Shown one piece after another: positions 44,957 to 59,495 of a stretch of DNA of 64,000 bases (the stretch's first letter is position 1; each line of letters begins with the position of its first letter). The notes beneath the pieces were generated by a model. That model saw nothing but the letters and a program-made list of their open reading frames with translations. It was not told the DNA's origin and made no database searches. This DNA comes from Acanthacorydalis orientalis (lineage: Eukaryota; Arthropoda; Insecta; Megaloptera; Corydalidae): contig CM068317.1 of the NCBI GenBank assembly GCA_034766995.1, positions 25,253,501 through 25,317,500 of the forward strand. The letters are read 5' to 3'. A program made the translations under genes and the position numbers.

Positions 44957-46213
44957 TGATTGCGTTGCAAACATGTTAATTTAGAAATTATTAATACTAA
45001 AATGATTAATTTATAAATAAAGCATACAAATTTTCTTAAAATACGATGAAACTAATTAATCAGTAAATTTAAAATTTAAATCAATATTAATTAAAAATAC
45101 TTTTTTTGAAAAGTAATATACTTTAAAAACATTATAAAATAATAATTGTTATTGATATTTTTTAATTTACATTTGTGATATAAGAAAAAATCGAGTTACA
45201 CTTAATAAAACTTTAAAAACAGTACCCATTGAAATCAGTTAAATTAGTTCAATTTTCATACGGAAGTTAAAATGTATTTAGCTCGAAATATATCAAACAC
45301 GGCAACAATAACAAACGAAAATATTAAAACAGTTTTTATTACGTTTTAATTTACACAAATCTCTTACATTAATGTAATTGTAAAAGCCATTTTAAATTTA
45401 TATTGCCTAAGTTAAAAATTATCACTTTCTTCATGGCTTGAGATCACAACGTATTTTTTTTAAAAAAAAAAAAAAAACTACTTGCTAAATGGTATCAGAA
45501 CCCATACATTTTTAAACATATCATTCAGGTAAATAAACATCTAGTATTTGTACTAATTAATAAATCTTTTTACAACAGCATAATGTGATTTTTACTAAAA
45601 AAAAGAATAAGATATGGATGAATAGAGTTTTTGTATCAATTTATCAATCGATTGCTAATACCGGATCGGCAATTAGAATATACTTTCGCCATATTGAAAT
45701 AATAATTTTTACCATGTTGAAAATGACTAATACGACATGTTTCATTATTGAATTTAACACTGTATCAAAATAGCCATTAATTTATTTGTACTTATTTAGA
45801 CACATATTTCATTGACAGTACTCAAAAAAACCAAACTGGAAACACATAATATAAACATTATTCATGTCTATATATAGAAGAACATAGCCTTATCACGTAT
45901 TTAATGTTTTGAATTTTTGTATCAGTTCATTTGCAAATATTAACTAAAAATAAAAATTATATTTAGGTTTTTATTTTTAATTTTAACTTTTTTAATTTTA
46001 TTTTTACTTGCACATATGTTATAATTAAAACATAAAATTGCTTGCGTATTTAAAATATACGTTTATTCTTAAATAGCTCTATATGAATAAAAAAATATAG
46101 TTTCACTTCGCTTATTTCAAATACCTATGTGTCAGAGTATACTTTTAAATAATACATTGTTCTAAATAACCCCTCCGATCAAAAAATATAACTTGTTTAA
46201 AAAAATCTAATGG
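44953..46213. other. AT-rich non-genic stretch
   Basis: Nothing recognised; an A/T homopolymer patch lies at about 45,456-45,477. Confidence 0.4.
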
Positions 46214-46500
46214 TCACAAACCAAAATAGTATAAAAAACAATATAATTTGAAGAAATGTATAGAGCACACAGTTGAACACGCATTGAAAGTTACAATTAT
46301 TATATAAGCCCAATCCGTGGCTATGCACGTGCATTGTCCATATACTTTTTTGTTATTTATATATCCGGTGCTGGTTGGTAACGCCCTTTCGAGGAGATTA
46401 ATGTATCCGCAACGATGATCTAGCACTCCAGCTGTCAGTATTATTAGGCTAATAGAATCAAAGAGGTTATTGCTGGAAAACGCAATTATTATGTACATAC
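46214..46500. other. Moderately GC-rich unique segment
   Basis: A 94-codon minus frame (46,214-46,498) without recognised family. Possibly conserved non-coding sequence. Confidence 0.3.
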
Positions 46501-46736
46501 ATATATGTAATATTCATACTCATATCTATATATATATATATATAATACACATGTATATATATATCATTCTCATATTTCTGTAGTGTAGTATCGATTCACT
46601 CTCTCGCTTGCTACATCTTGTCTTCTGCTATCCTAATTCTAAACTGTGATGTTTCTTCAATGAGAAATAAGGAAATTTAGGAGATAACGAATATTTTTAT
46701 TAGGGGCCCTCTTGAACCAGTTCGTATTTATTTATT

Positions 46737-46768
<32 letters not shown>

Positions 46769-46830
46769 GCTTGTGTATTTTTTAATGTAACATTCTTGCT
46801 TATAAACATTATTTTGAAAACTATGTTCAA

Positions 46831-46903
46831 GTTTCCGTGGTGTAGCGGTTATCACATCTGCCTAACACGCAGAAGGTCCCCGGTTCGATCCCGGGCGGAA
46901 ACA
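46831..46903 (+). tRNA. tRNA-Val (anticodon AAC)
   Basis: 73-nt cloverleaf. The acceptor stem GTTTCCG pairs perfectly with CGGAAAC, discriminator A. The A box is TGGTGTAGCGGTTATCA. The anticodon arm is TCTGC-CTAACAC-GCAGA, giving AAC. The T arm contains GGTTCGATCCC. All stems are sound, so it is probably functional; it decodes GUU/GUC/GUA as inosine-34 after deamination. Confidence 0.97.
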
Positions 46904-46907
46904 CTTA

Positions 46908-46912
46908 TTTTT
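46908..46912 (+). terminator. Pol III terminator of tRNA-Val
   Basis: T5 run a few bases after the tRNA 3' end. Confidence 0.75.
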
Positions 46913-47580
46913 ACATTTATAACATTTTTTGATCGTAATTAAAAATAAAAAAATACTTTTCTTTGAAAATCTGAATATATAAGAACATTTAAAAGTATTT
47001 GTTTCTATAATATATTAAGTTTATAATATTTTCAATTTTTAAAAACTATTTAATTAGAAATTGAAATGCAACCGATAATTTTTATTCGTAACGTTGTGCA
47101 TGATATATATATATTTATAGATAATTAAATTTGAAAAATATATTTTTTATCAACTATATCAATGAAATATCAATGAATATCATATTCGCTATTGTTCAAT
47201 TATTAAAGTAAAAAAAATAAACACTAATGAACACACAGAGCCTTATAATACATTTGTTGATGATTAAATAATAAATAAATTTAAAAGAATACAAAATGTG
47301 TTACCTGTAGAATGAATTGTCTGTTTATTGGTATGTTAGCAAAGCGATAATTAATCAAAATAAAAAATTACTGAAAAATTGCAGACATGTGAATTTAGAA
47401 AGAGACGATTTTATATATCCATTGAAGCTATGCATAGAAGCTCACATATACACGATTATTATGCACATGTGTGTATAACATGTGTGTATCATAGCCGTGT
47501 TTATGTTAGAGATGTCCAGCGTGTTCCTGTTCGCCTAATAGAAAGTGATTATCTATGGCTTAATCAACACTTAGACAAAT
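46913..47580. other. AT-rich non-genic stretch
   Basis: Nothing recognised. Confidence 0.4.
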
Positions 47581-48774
<1,194 letters not shown>

Positions 48775-48833
<59 letters not shown>

Positions 48834-48953
48834 TCGGCAATTAATTAATTACTTAGTTTATTTGACCATTATGTGAATGTTTATACGTGTGTATAATGTA
48901 ATATGACACAAGATAAACAGCATTTACTTTATATTAAGTCTATTTGTATGATT

Positions 48954-49027
<74 letters not shown>
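48775..49027. repeat. Two (TA)n arrays
   Basis: Arrays at 48,775-48,830 and 48,956-49,027. The second abuts MITE copy 4. Confidence 0.95.
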
Positions 49028-49030
<3 letters not shown>

Positions 49031-49231
49031 TCTACTTCCACTTTCACATGAAAATATTAAAAAAAGGAAAAAATTATAAAAAAAAACATGTTATTCCCCA
49101 ATTAGTATTTTAGTTCAATTGTATTTTAGTATTGAATTGAACTAAAATACTAACTATAAAATAGCATAACTTCACCTAATCCCTGAGCCCCCTTTTAATA
49201 GTTTCTAGTGGAAGCCTAAATTAAATCATCG
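49028..49231 (+). mobile_element. Palindromic MITE, copy 4
   Basis: About 204 bp. Ends GATTCTACTTCCACTTTCAC and the inverse of GTGGAAGCCTAAATTAAATC. The clearest central palindrome of the family: TTAGTATTTTAGTTCAATTG ... TTGAACTAAAATACTAA. (TA)n on both sides. Confidence 0.83.
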
Positions 49232-49287
<56 letters not shown>

Positions 49288-49341
49288 TTATTTATATGTA
49301 TATATATATATATATTTGTATATATATTTAGATATACATAT

Positions 49342-49450
49342 ATACTAGGGAGCTTCACCCCACTGCTCGCTGCGTTTACCAACCACCGGGTTCGCTTCTT
49401 TCACCCAAATGTCACTTATAAGTCTGTACGTGAATCAAATGAAACAATAA
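49342..49450 (+). mobile_element. GC-rich transposon terminus
   Basis: Starts ATACTAGGGAGCTTCACCCC, then GCTCGCTGCGTTTACC and ACCACCGGGTTCGC. The start matches the inverse of 27,660 and 53,880. The inner end of the element is not identifiable. Confidence 0.45.
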
Positions 49451-49512
49451 ACATATTTTTTTAAAGTTATTATATCTGTATAATTATTATCACCGTTATA
49501 TCACAACGTAAT

Positions 49513-49514
<2 letters not shown>

Positions 49515-49561
<47 letters not shown>
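49515..49561. repeat. (TA)n microsatellite
   Basis: Abuts the left end of the next mariner. Confidence 0.95.
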
Positions 49562-49563
<2 letters not shown>

Positions 49564-50040
49564 GGGTCGTTTAATAAGTTTGGTAAATTTCTATGATATG
49601 AAGTCACCATTCACTTGTTAACGTCACGACCATGAAATGTCATTTTTCAAACTAGCATAGACGAAATTTCAGTCAAAGCGACGCGTTGTTCACGTTCTAC
49701 GTATGTTTGAAGGGAGTATTGCAGCTGTTGCCGCAAAAATTAAAAAAAAACGAGCAGGACTTTTACGTTGATTTGTCATCATGGATGAAACATGGATTCA
49801 CCTCTACACACCTAAGTCGAAGCAGTAGTCAAAGCAATAGACAACGACTGAAGAAAATGCGCCGAAGGCGAAGACAATTTTGTCGGATGGGAAGGTGTGT
49901 CACTGTTTTTTGTGATTCTCAAGAATCATCCTGATCGACTACTTAACTGAAAACAAAAACGATAACAGAAGCCTATTATGCAACATTATTGAACCATTTG
50001 AAAGAAGAGCCGAAACAAACGTGTTGGTAGTACAAAAATG
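49562..50040 (+). mobile_element. Truncated mariner derivative
   Basis: Left end GGGTCGTTTAATAAGTTTGG, then the same leader as 29,345, a garbled SWMKHGFTSTHLSRS frame covering the VTxDETWIHxYTP region, and a break at about 50,040, where a repeat array begins. The 3' half is gone. Confidence 0.8.
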
Positions 50041-50386
50041 TTCAAGTATAACCCTTTTTGGTATGGAGGAAGGCATGTGAAAATTAAATATAAAAAATCT
50101 TAATGTTACATTTTAATCTCCTCTGTTAATCAATTTGTTATGTATCCACCTTAACTAATATGCTTAACTTGTTTGTAAACAACTATCACATCCCTGTCAT
50201 GATCCTTCGGTTACGCACTTAAATAAAGTATAGTATTTTATTATATACAAGACAGTATATAAAGTATCCATCCTAACTAATGTACTTTAACTTATCTGTT
50301 AATTATATACAAACTATCTTACTCCTGTAGTGATTAGAGTTATGTATCCATTCTAACTAATGTGTACTTATCACATTCCTGTCGTT

Positions 50387-50482
<96 letters not shown>

Positions 50483-50830
50483 TATCCAACCTAACTAATA
50501 TACTTATCGTACTTGTGTTTACTTAATGTTAATTATATACAGACCATTACTTTAACTTATTTGTAATTATGAATATTTATTTTACACAAACTATCACATT
50601 CCTGTCGTGATCCCTAAGAAAACTGTATTTTATTATATATGAGACAGTATGTAAACTATTAAAAACCCACATATATCAATTATCACATTCCTGTCGTGAT
50701 CCCACAGGTACTTAAATAAAATACAGTATTTTATTATGCACAGGACAGTATATAAACAATAGTTTAGATTGTACTATTGTATTATATTCATATCAATAAA
50801 TTCATTCTCTCTCTCTCTCATATCTGAACT
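50041..50830 (+). repeat. Nested repeat array of LTR-like modules
   Basis: Three modules recur. TCACATTCCTGTCGTGATCC or close forms at 50,184, 50,371, 50,593 and 50,682; ATCCANNNTAACTAATNTG at 50,146, 50,266, 50,345 and 50,483; AGTATTTTATTAT then GACAGTATATAAA at 50,232, 50,620 and 50,725. The last block ends with TATATAAAC, CAATAAATTC and (CT)n. TATA-box and poly(A)-like words suggest a rearranged LTR or a satellite derived from one. An internal (TA)n array lies at 50,388-50,484. Confidence 0.65.
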
Positions 50831-51353
50831 TGTAGCGATAATTAGTTGTAAATATACTTAAAATCTTTGTAACAATTAAACTATAACAGTAAACGAATAT
50901 TTGTGTTCATTATTTCAAACCTGAAGCTTTTATGTTATTAACATATAAAATACAATATATATAAAATAGTCTACTTTAATTTTAGTAATCAATAGTAATC
51001 TGATAAATTTTGATCGATTATGGAGTTTAACACGGAATTAAACTAAAATTCGAAAACATCCATTTTTATGAAAGAACCAATTTATAAAAGTATAATTTAA
51101 TATATATATATATATATATATATTAAGATAAATTATAACTAATTATAAAATATTTTTTATAGCAAATCTTTTTAAATCAGCTAAATGTCTGTTCTCTACT
51201 AGTTTCGACATGAATGCCATCCTTATATATTTGTTGAAGACATTCTAAAATTGATTTGATAAAAAAATATGCAATTATAATTATAATAAATATAGATTAA
51301 TTCTTTTCCAGCGTTTAATTAATTATACATTAAACACTGTAATGTATCATATG

Positions 51354-51408
<55 letters not shown>

Positions 51409-51900
51409 TTGCTATTAAATATTACTGTATGCACTTTCATAAAAGCTATATTTATTATAGGAATCAATTTTAATAAATATTAAAAATATATCTTAAACAT
51501 AAATTTCTAATATAGATATATATTCGTAAAAATAGAGACATATATTTATTTCATTATCTAATTATCCTTATAAAGTAATTATCATTTAGGAAGAGCCATC
51601 GCTTTGAATATTACAAAACATTTAACTACTATTCATATAATCAGTTAAAATACATGCAATAAGTATTAATTGTATGCAATGTTTTTCATGCATTCTATTT
51701 TTTGTACAAAAAGGAAAAAAGGAATAAAACGTCAATTAGTCATAATAGTATAATTATAATAATAATAACAGCAGTATTAGAATAATTAATGTAAGTTGAA
51801 AGTAAAAACTACGCTTCGATATAAACTGACATTTAAACATTAAAATTGATGTTTCGCTTATGCTATACTGATTAATCTTATTACCTTCATTTTGTTTCAC
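50831..51900. other. AT-rich stretch with two (TA)n arrays
   Basis: Arrays at 51,096-51,122 and 51,353-51,405. No gene recognised. Confidence 0.4.
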
Positions 51901-51929
51901 AGAGAATATATATATATATATATATACAT

Positions 51930-52680
51930 GTAAATTGAAACTTTGTTGTATTCTGCTCGCCTATTATGTACGGCGCTACAAAAATGACGGGCGGCATTTT
52001 TGCCGGTTCCCTTCTACTCAAACACAGTCGCATATCTGCCGCTCAGTGCCATTTAAGAAGAACGCCGTGAGAATTTCCACTATGTGGCCTCAGGGCACAT
52101 ATACCACATATTTAATATGAATGTGTTGTGTGCATATATGCACAGAGATTGATACCGCGACAACGACGGTGTCCGTTCATCTTCAGGCGCACGCACACAA
52201 CACCGTGACTGTACGTGGAACGCACACACTTGTACATACAACATACACAACGCACACATATTCACATACTTCATGGAGACACATTATATTCTCCTGATGA
52301 ACGTGGGTATCTCAACGGCCAGTGTGGTATCTTCGCGGGAAACTCGATCCGCACGAACGCGCGTCATCGCTGTGACATTGAAACATTTATGCGTTCCTAT
52401 TACACCAACACCGTCTGATCCTGACCCTCGCACTAGTTATGGCGTGGTGTTTCGCACGCCGCGCGCGTACTACACACATATTCGGATGTGATCGGACGGG
52501 GTCCCCGGCCATAACGCAAACATAAAATACACACAACAGTCGACGGGGTTTCCGCTTTAGTAAAGAGAGAGTAACAACCTCGAGGGTTGAATAACCTCTT
52601 CGAATCCTGGCTGTCGTGTCCACAACCTCGGTCTTTGCTTTTGATTGGGAGAGTAGAAAGTGACAGAGTCATGGAACACG
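51930..52680. promoter_or_regulatory. CpG-containing island
   Basis: About 750 bp with CpG-rich words (GTACGGCGCTAC, CGCACGCCGCGCGCGTACTA, CGGACGGGGTCCCCGGCC), many CACAC runs and overlapping short frames on both strands. No family-like protein. Candidate regulatory DNA or 5' exon. Confidence 0.35.
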
Positions 52681-52685
52681 CTAAA

Positions 52686-53629
<944 letters not shown>

Positions 53630-53689
53630 ATCAAAATTATCCACAAACAATTGCTGATAACGATCGACTTACTTATTTATGGCGTTAAG

Positions 53690-53880
53690 GTTTCATGGTA
53701 CCCCCAAATATGTTTCCCAGATATCTCATATATATATACAGCAACGTTGTTTTCTACAATAATGATTAGGTAGACACATAAATAAGTTTTAAAAAATGTG
53801 TTTATTGTATAAGTGACGTGTAGAGGCTTATAATTGATAAGCGGGTGAGCCCAGCGAGCCGGGGCGAAGCCCCCTGGTAT
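53690..53880 (-). mobile_element. GC-rich transposon terminus
   Basis: Right edge, read inverted: ATACCAGGGGGCTTCGCCCC then GGCTCGCTGGGCTCACC, with a GGGGC-GAA-GCCCC hairpin. Related to 49,342 and 27,660. The opposite end may be near 53,695 (CATGGTACCCCC), but that is uncertain. Confidence 0.4.
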
Positions 53881-54155
53881 TGTTAGAAAATATCTAATGA
53901 GTATGATGGCTATATAAGAAAATGGACGAAATAAGACAGTGATTTCTATCAAACTTGTTAAAAATTAAGATATTTTAAATGTTTTGTGGTATAAAAGGAA
54001 TTAACCTTTTTAAAATGAATGTACTTCTAGTATTCGTGAAAATAAATGAGTAAAAGAAATGATGTAGATTCTAAGTGTTTCAAATAAAGCAGACATCATA
54101 AGACCACTTACTCACAACTATGAATAATAAATATTAGAATATATATATTATACGA

Positions 54156-54221
<66 letters not shown>

Positions 54222-54964
54222 TAAATAGTGATAATTTGTGAATAGTAAGACTAAAAAAACAAGAGTTTAAGATATGTTATAAAAACACATAAATAATAAT
54301 ATGTGTCAGTTCAACAGACAAGGACTTTTTTTCTTAAAATGATGAACGAAAAAAATATGAGGAATAGACAATGTACATTAAGCACAAAAAGGCTTTTATT
54401 CATCAGTGATATTAACTACTAAAAATGGTGTTATAATTATGTTGTATATATTTATATTCAAACGACCTCTATTTATAGTCAGCACGGATATAAAGAATTT
54501 ACGCCTACAGTATGCAAATGATCATACGAATTTTGGTTCAAGCATTTGTATACAAACATTCAATTTTATAATGAGCTCGTTTTACGGTCATATCGAACAA
54601 ATTTAGTCTTCTCTAACAAACATTATTGTTTGTGAAATTAGGGGTAAACCTAATTTTTAGAATATATTTTTAGAAAATAAGTCCGCCCTACATATCTCCA
54701 AAAACAAATTATTATTTTTTATTGTATACGAGTTTATGTTAAAATACCAACTTTATTTATATTATTTCTTATATTTATGCATGTCTTATTTAAATTTTAC
54801 ATTTATTTGTTATTTAATACACATATTCGTTTTTATTATCACGTACAATCATATTATTACAACTTACAAAAAAAGAGAATATCTATGTGGATTTTTTTAC
54901 TTGTCACTGATAACGATTATGGAGAGGAAATGTAGTAGATGCTATAATTTTCGCTGTAACCGAG

Positions 54965-55018
<54 letters not shown>

Positions 55019-56639
55019 CAATTATTGTATCATTTTTTTATTATTAACCGTTACAACAGTACCCAATTAATTTAACTCATGTTTTAATACTCACTAGAAC
55101 ACTTTTTCAAAAATGTATTAACCAAAACTTTAATCTTTCTTTCTAGTCTTTAAAAATTCTCTCTAGTCTAACTCTAATCTAGTCTTTAAAAATTATCTAT
55201 TATCACACAATTTGTTTCGAGTGCTTTTCTTTCAGAATATGAGTGTAATTTTATTTTTTTGTCTTTTTTGATACTTTAACACAACAAATAATAATTTTAA
55301 AAAAAAATAATTAGAAAAATAACACATGTTAATTATTTAAACATTTTATTTAGTTACAATAAAGAAATTGAAGATCTCAACGTGAATATTTAAAAAAAAA
55401 AGTTAATTAATAATAATGAAGAGAAAGTGTTTATTTTTTATTCAGTATTGTGTTATAGGAAATTTAAACAAAAAAATTAATAATAAGGCCCTTTAATGAA
55501 TAGTAAATAACAGATGCGGTGAAAGATTGGTTTATTATCCTAACGAGCAAATTGGTCATTTTGAAACAGGCTTATTTTAAGGAAATTAAATGATATTGAT
55601 ATAAGAAAATGATATTATAATAAAAATATTTTTTACTAGCTGTTAATTTTAACTGTTGAATATTATTCACTATTTACGAAGTTAAGAAACATTTAACAAG
55701 TTACATTTTAGTTAAAATGAATTTTTATATTAAGAAAATCATACTGACTGATATATTTTTTGATTACCAATATATGATAAAGAAGTCTCAGAACAGTCGA
55801 AAATCGAGGCCTGTTCTGAGTTCGTGAGCTCTATTTAACTGGTTAATCGTCCGCATTAGATGAAATAATTGCAATTTGTGGCAGTGGCTGTATTGTGGTA
55901 AATATAAATATTATACTTTAACAAATTGGTTAATCGTTTTTATGACATATCTTCGTTATGAGCTTGTCATATTATTTTTTATAGTAATTCACATAAGTAT
56001 TTAGTCTATTTATTGAGAAAACCTAGCATTATTCATTTTAGTGAAAAAGAAAAATTTTAAAACGAAATTTAAAAATGACGGTGCAGATAATTACATTAAT
56101 TGAAAGCACTACTTTAATGAAGTCAGTTCAAAAGATACATAACAAGGATAATGCAAGTCTAGACAGCATTATCTCAATTTAACTTCAGGAAATTTTTATC
56201 ATTATTTTTATTATTGTCAAAATTAAAATGTTTTTTTCGTTATTTTGTGAAAATGAAAGAAAAAAATTAAATTGTGTTTTTCTTTTATTTTTGATATTCG
56301 GATAAAACACATATATTCTTGATTTACCTCATTTTGGATTCACATCGAGCTTTTATGAAATTTTTCTGCTTTAAAAGTAAACGAATTACTAAGTAAATGC
56401 GTTAAATTCAAAAGGTAGGGTTCACTAATACCGATTACTAGTTTTCATCATAACCGTCATACGGTTCTGGTTCAAGTCTATATTTTGTTTGTAAAGCAAG
56501 ATCTATTCTGAGATCCTAATAAATTGGTACGTTATTTTGCTGACGAAACACACCGGGACGATAAAAATGTTTTTTGTCAAAAGGCCGGCGAATCGAAGTG
56601 GGTGTGTGTGTGTTTTCATCATTTTATTTCGTCTTTAAT
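53881..56639. other. Long AT-rich stretch with (TA)n arrays
   Basis: Arrays at about 54,156-54,218 and 54,971-55,015. Frames at 54,406 and 54,736 are AT-driven and unlike known proteins. No transposon recognised. If the CFAP221-like gene extends upstream, missing exons could lie here. Confidence 0.4.
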
Positions 56640-56644
56640 TATAT

Positions 56645-56717
<73 letters not shown>
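56640..56717. repeat. (TA)n microsatellite
   Basis: About 38 units. Confidence 0.97.
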
Positions 56718-56720
<3 letters not shown>

Positions 56721-56983
56721 ATATGTAATATTCAGTGGCCCATTACTAGGATATCATACAAGGTTGTCATAAAATCGTAGGAGATAATATTACGTCATGT
56801 AACTGGTGTCGAATTTTTTTATTGAAAATTCCATTGAAAGATATGAAAAGTCCATGACATTTCACATGAACATTAAATAATTACGAAATACTTATAGTTC
56901 GTTTAATTTCTATATTAACTATTTTTTTTTGATTTAAGTAATAAATATCCAAAATTTTAGTTAATATATACACACACACACAC

Positions 56984-57031
<48 letters not shown>

Positions 57032-57548
57032 ATAAAATTACTTAATTAACTCTATATCTAATTCTGTTTATTAACTCTATGCGAAATATATTGATATTAG
57101 ACAGATCGTAAAATAATATTGAATGATATAAAACACAAATGTTATAATGTGTACGAATAGAAGAAACGTTTGATGAAGTTTGTTTCCTTAAAACAGAATA
57201 TATTTTACAAGTTTCCTAGATAAAGATATTTTAACCACTATCAAATAAATCTATTATTTTTAATTCTCATGCATGCAGAGCACTGCCTTGAAGGATGTCA
57301 GGTGGGTATGAAATATAATAAACGTATACGGATTTATATTGAAATGCAAAACATTAAATTCTATTTTTTTTAAATAAAAAAAATTTGTTGATGAAAAAAT
57401 GGTTGTTTCCAAAGCATTGTAAAACACTAATGAGATTTAATATTGTATAACACAGCTCAGATATGTTGTCTCAACCTAATGTACTGTTACAAGTATTACA
57501 GCAAACAGTATTTTATTAAAATGTTCAACAGATACGTCTGAAGCAACT

Positions 57549-57624
<76 letters not shown>

Positions 57625-58259
57625 TGGACTTTAATGCTAAAACTGAAACATTTAAAAAATCACAAATTCAATCCAGCGCTTATTTCAAACCACAGAACAA
57701 AATCTAATAAATAACACTATTTCGTTTACAAAAAAGAATTTTAACAACGAAAAGTTCACAATTTCGTTAATTTGTATAATTTATTAACATTATATGTTTG
57801 TTAGTAAAAAACAAACGAAAAATAATGCTTGTAAATATTTGCCTTTAAGTTGTTTTTGCATTGTAATATGTTTATAACTTATGTGCCAATATTTTTATGT
57901 AAATATTTTTTTGGTAAACAATATTACTACAAAACGAGTAACGGAAATTACATATAAACAAAAGCGACATCTGAAAAAATCTTTATATCAGCAATTATTT
58001 GTCTGAATCATTAAATTGATCGGTAAATTAAAATGTTGTAAAGTCAGACTGAATAAATGAATTTCCACAAAAATTTAAATCAAGTCAAGCAATATATGCA
58101 CCATCTATCAATTCGAAAATTCTTATATTATAAACATATACGAGAAATTATCATATAAAAATATATATTGTAGATAAATATATAAATAAAATCCTACTCT
58201 CCTAATAGTCTACACTCAAATTTGATATATATTTATATTTTCCCTAAATATATATAAAT
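56718..58259. other. AT-rich stretch with (TA)n arrays
   Basis: Compound (AC)n-(TA)n at 56,967-57,027 and (TA)n at 57,552-57,620. Nothing else recognised. Confidence 0.4.
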
Positions 58260-58392
<133 letters not shown>

Positions 58393-58429
58393 TGTTAATG
58401 TCATACACACCTGACGTTAAAATATCAAT

Positions 58430-58640
58430 ATCAATGTCATTTAAAAGTACAGTTTATGCGATCCTAATACCGTCGCGGCCCAAATCCTCTTAATGGCGCC
58501 CTCTCTGATCTTCAGGGAACTTCAGACCCATCGTATCGCGACGACCACAACACCGCCGCCGGTCAACACCTTGGGGCTTCTCCTCCCCCAAACGTTTAGT
58601 TGTTTTTTTTTCTAGTTTAGAACATAACATTACGTCAGAG
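58430..58640. promoter_or_regulatory. Small GC-rich island upstream of the CFAP221-like gene
   Basis: CG-rich block (CCGTCGCGGCCC, CACAACACCGCCGCCGGTCA) with a 39-codon plus-strand frame from the ATG at 58,493 and an AG/GG junction (TGATCTTCAG|GG) near 58,515. It might be a promoter or an upstream exon of the gene at 59.5 kb, which it precedes on the same strand; nothing proves either. Confidence 0.3.
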
Positions 58641-58715
58641 ATGATTCTGTATCAGGAACGCATAAATATCAGCAATAATGTTTGTTTATGTTTTCACTCG
58701 TTTACACGTGCATGC

Positions 58716-58718
<3 letters not shown>

Positions 58719-58790
<72 letters not shown>

Positions 58791-58915
58791 GTGCGGGTGT
58801 GTGTATGTATGTGCGAAATTGATTTTGTACAAAATACGGAAAAATTAAAGTATCTAAAATAATATCGACAGCAAAATATAGGTAAATAAATATACTTTTC
58901 AATAGTGATAAGAGT

Positions 58916-58978
<63 letters not shown>
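58719..58978. repeat. Two (TA)n arrays
   Basis: Arrays at 58,719-58,787 and 58,920-58,978. Confidence 0.96.
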
Positions 58979-58982
<4 letters not shown>

Positions 58983-59495
58983 AATATAAAATACAAATAT
59001 AAAATATCCATATCTTAAATGGAAATATATGTGAAGAAATAAATATTTATTAAAATATAACTGATTAATGAATAATTGTGAAAAAAATTTATAAATTAGT
59101 CTGTTTATACGTTAGATATACTTATACAATGTATACACATAATTTTTTCGTTTTCTTAAAAAATAATGATGGATATTTATGTAACAAACAAGAAAGTGAT
59201 TTGATTTGTTTTTGAAACCTGTTATATTTTTTATAAATTTAAAGAATGAGATGTAATAATTAATTCAATGTAAATATTTCCATAGCAATCATCATGAAAT
59301 GAATTCCTTCTTTTATTTCAACGCTTTAAAAATATAATGAAAGAGTATAAAAATATTTGTTTCTTTTAAACACAAAAATAATATATATAGAGAAACAGAT
59401 GCAATTAACAAAACATTTTCGATTTGTAAATCAAGAAACGTATGAAAAGATCAATATCTTTTTTATAAAATAATTTCAATTTCATGTCAAATAAG

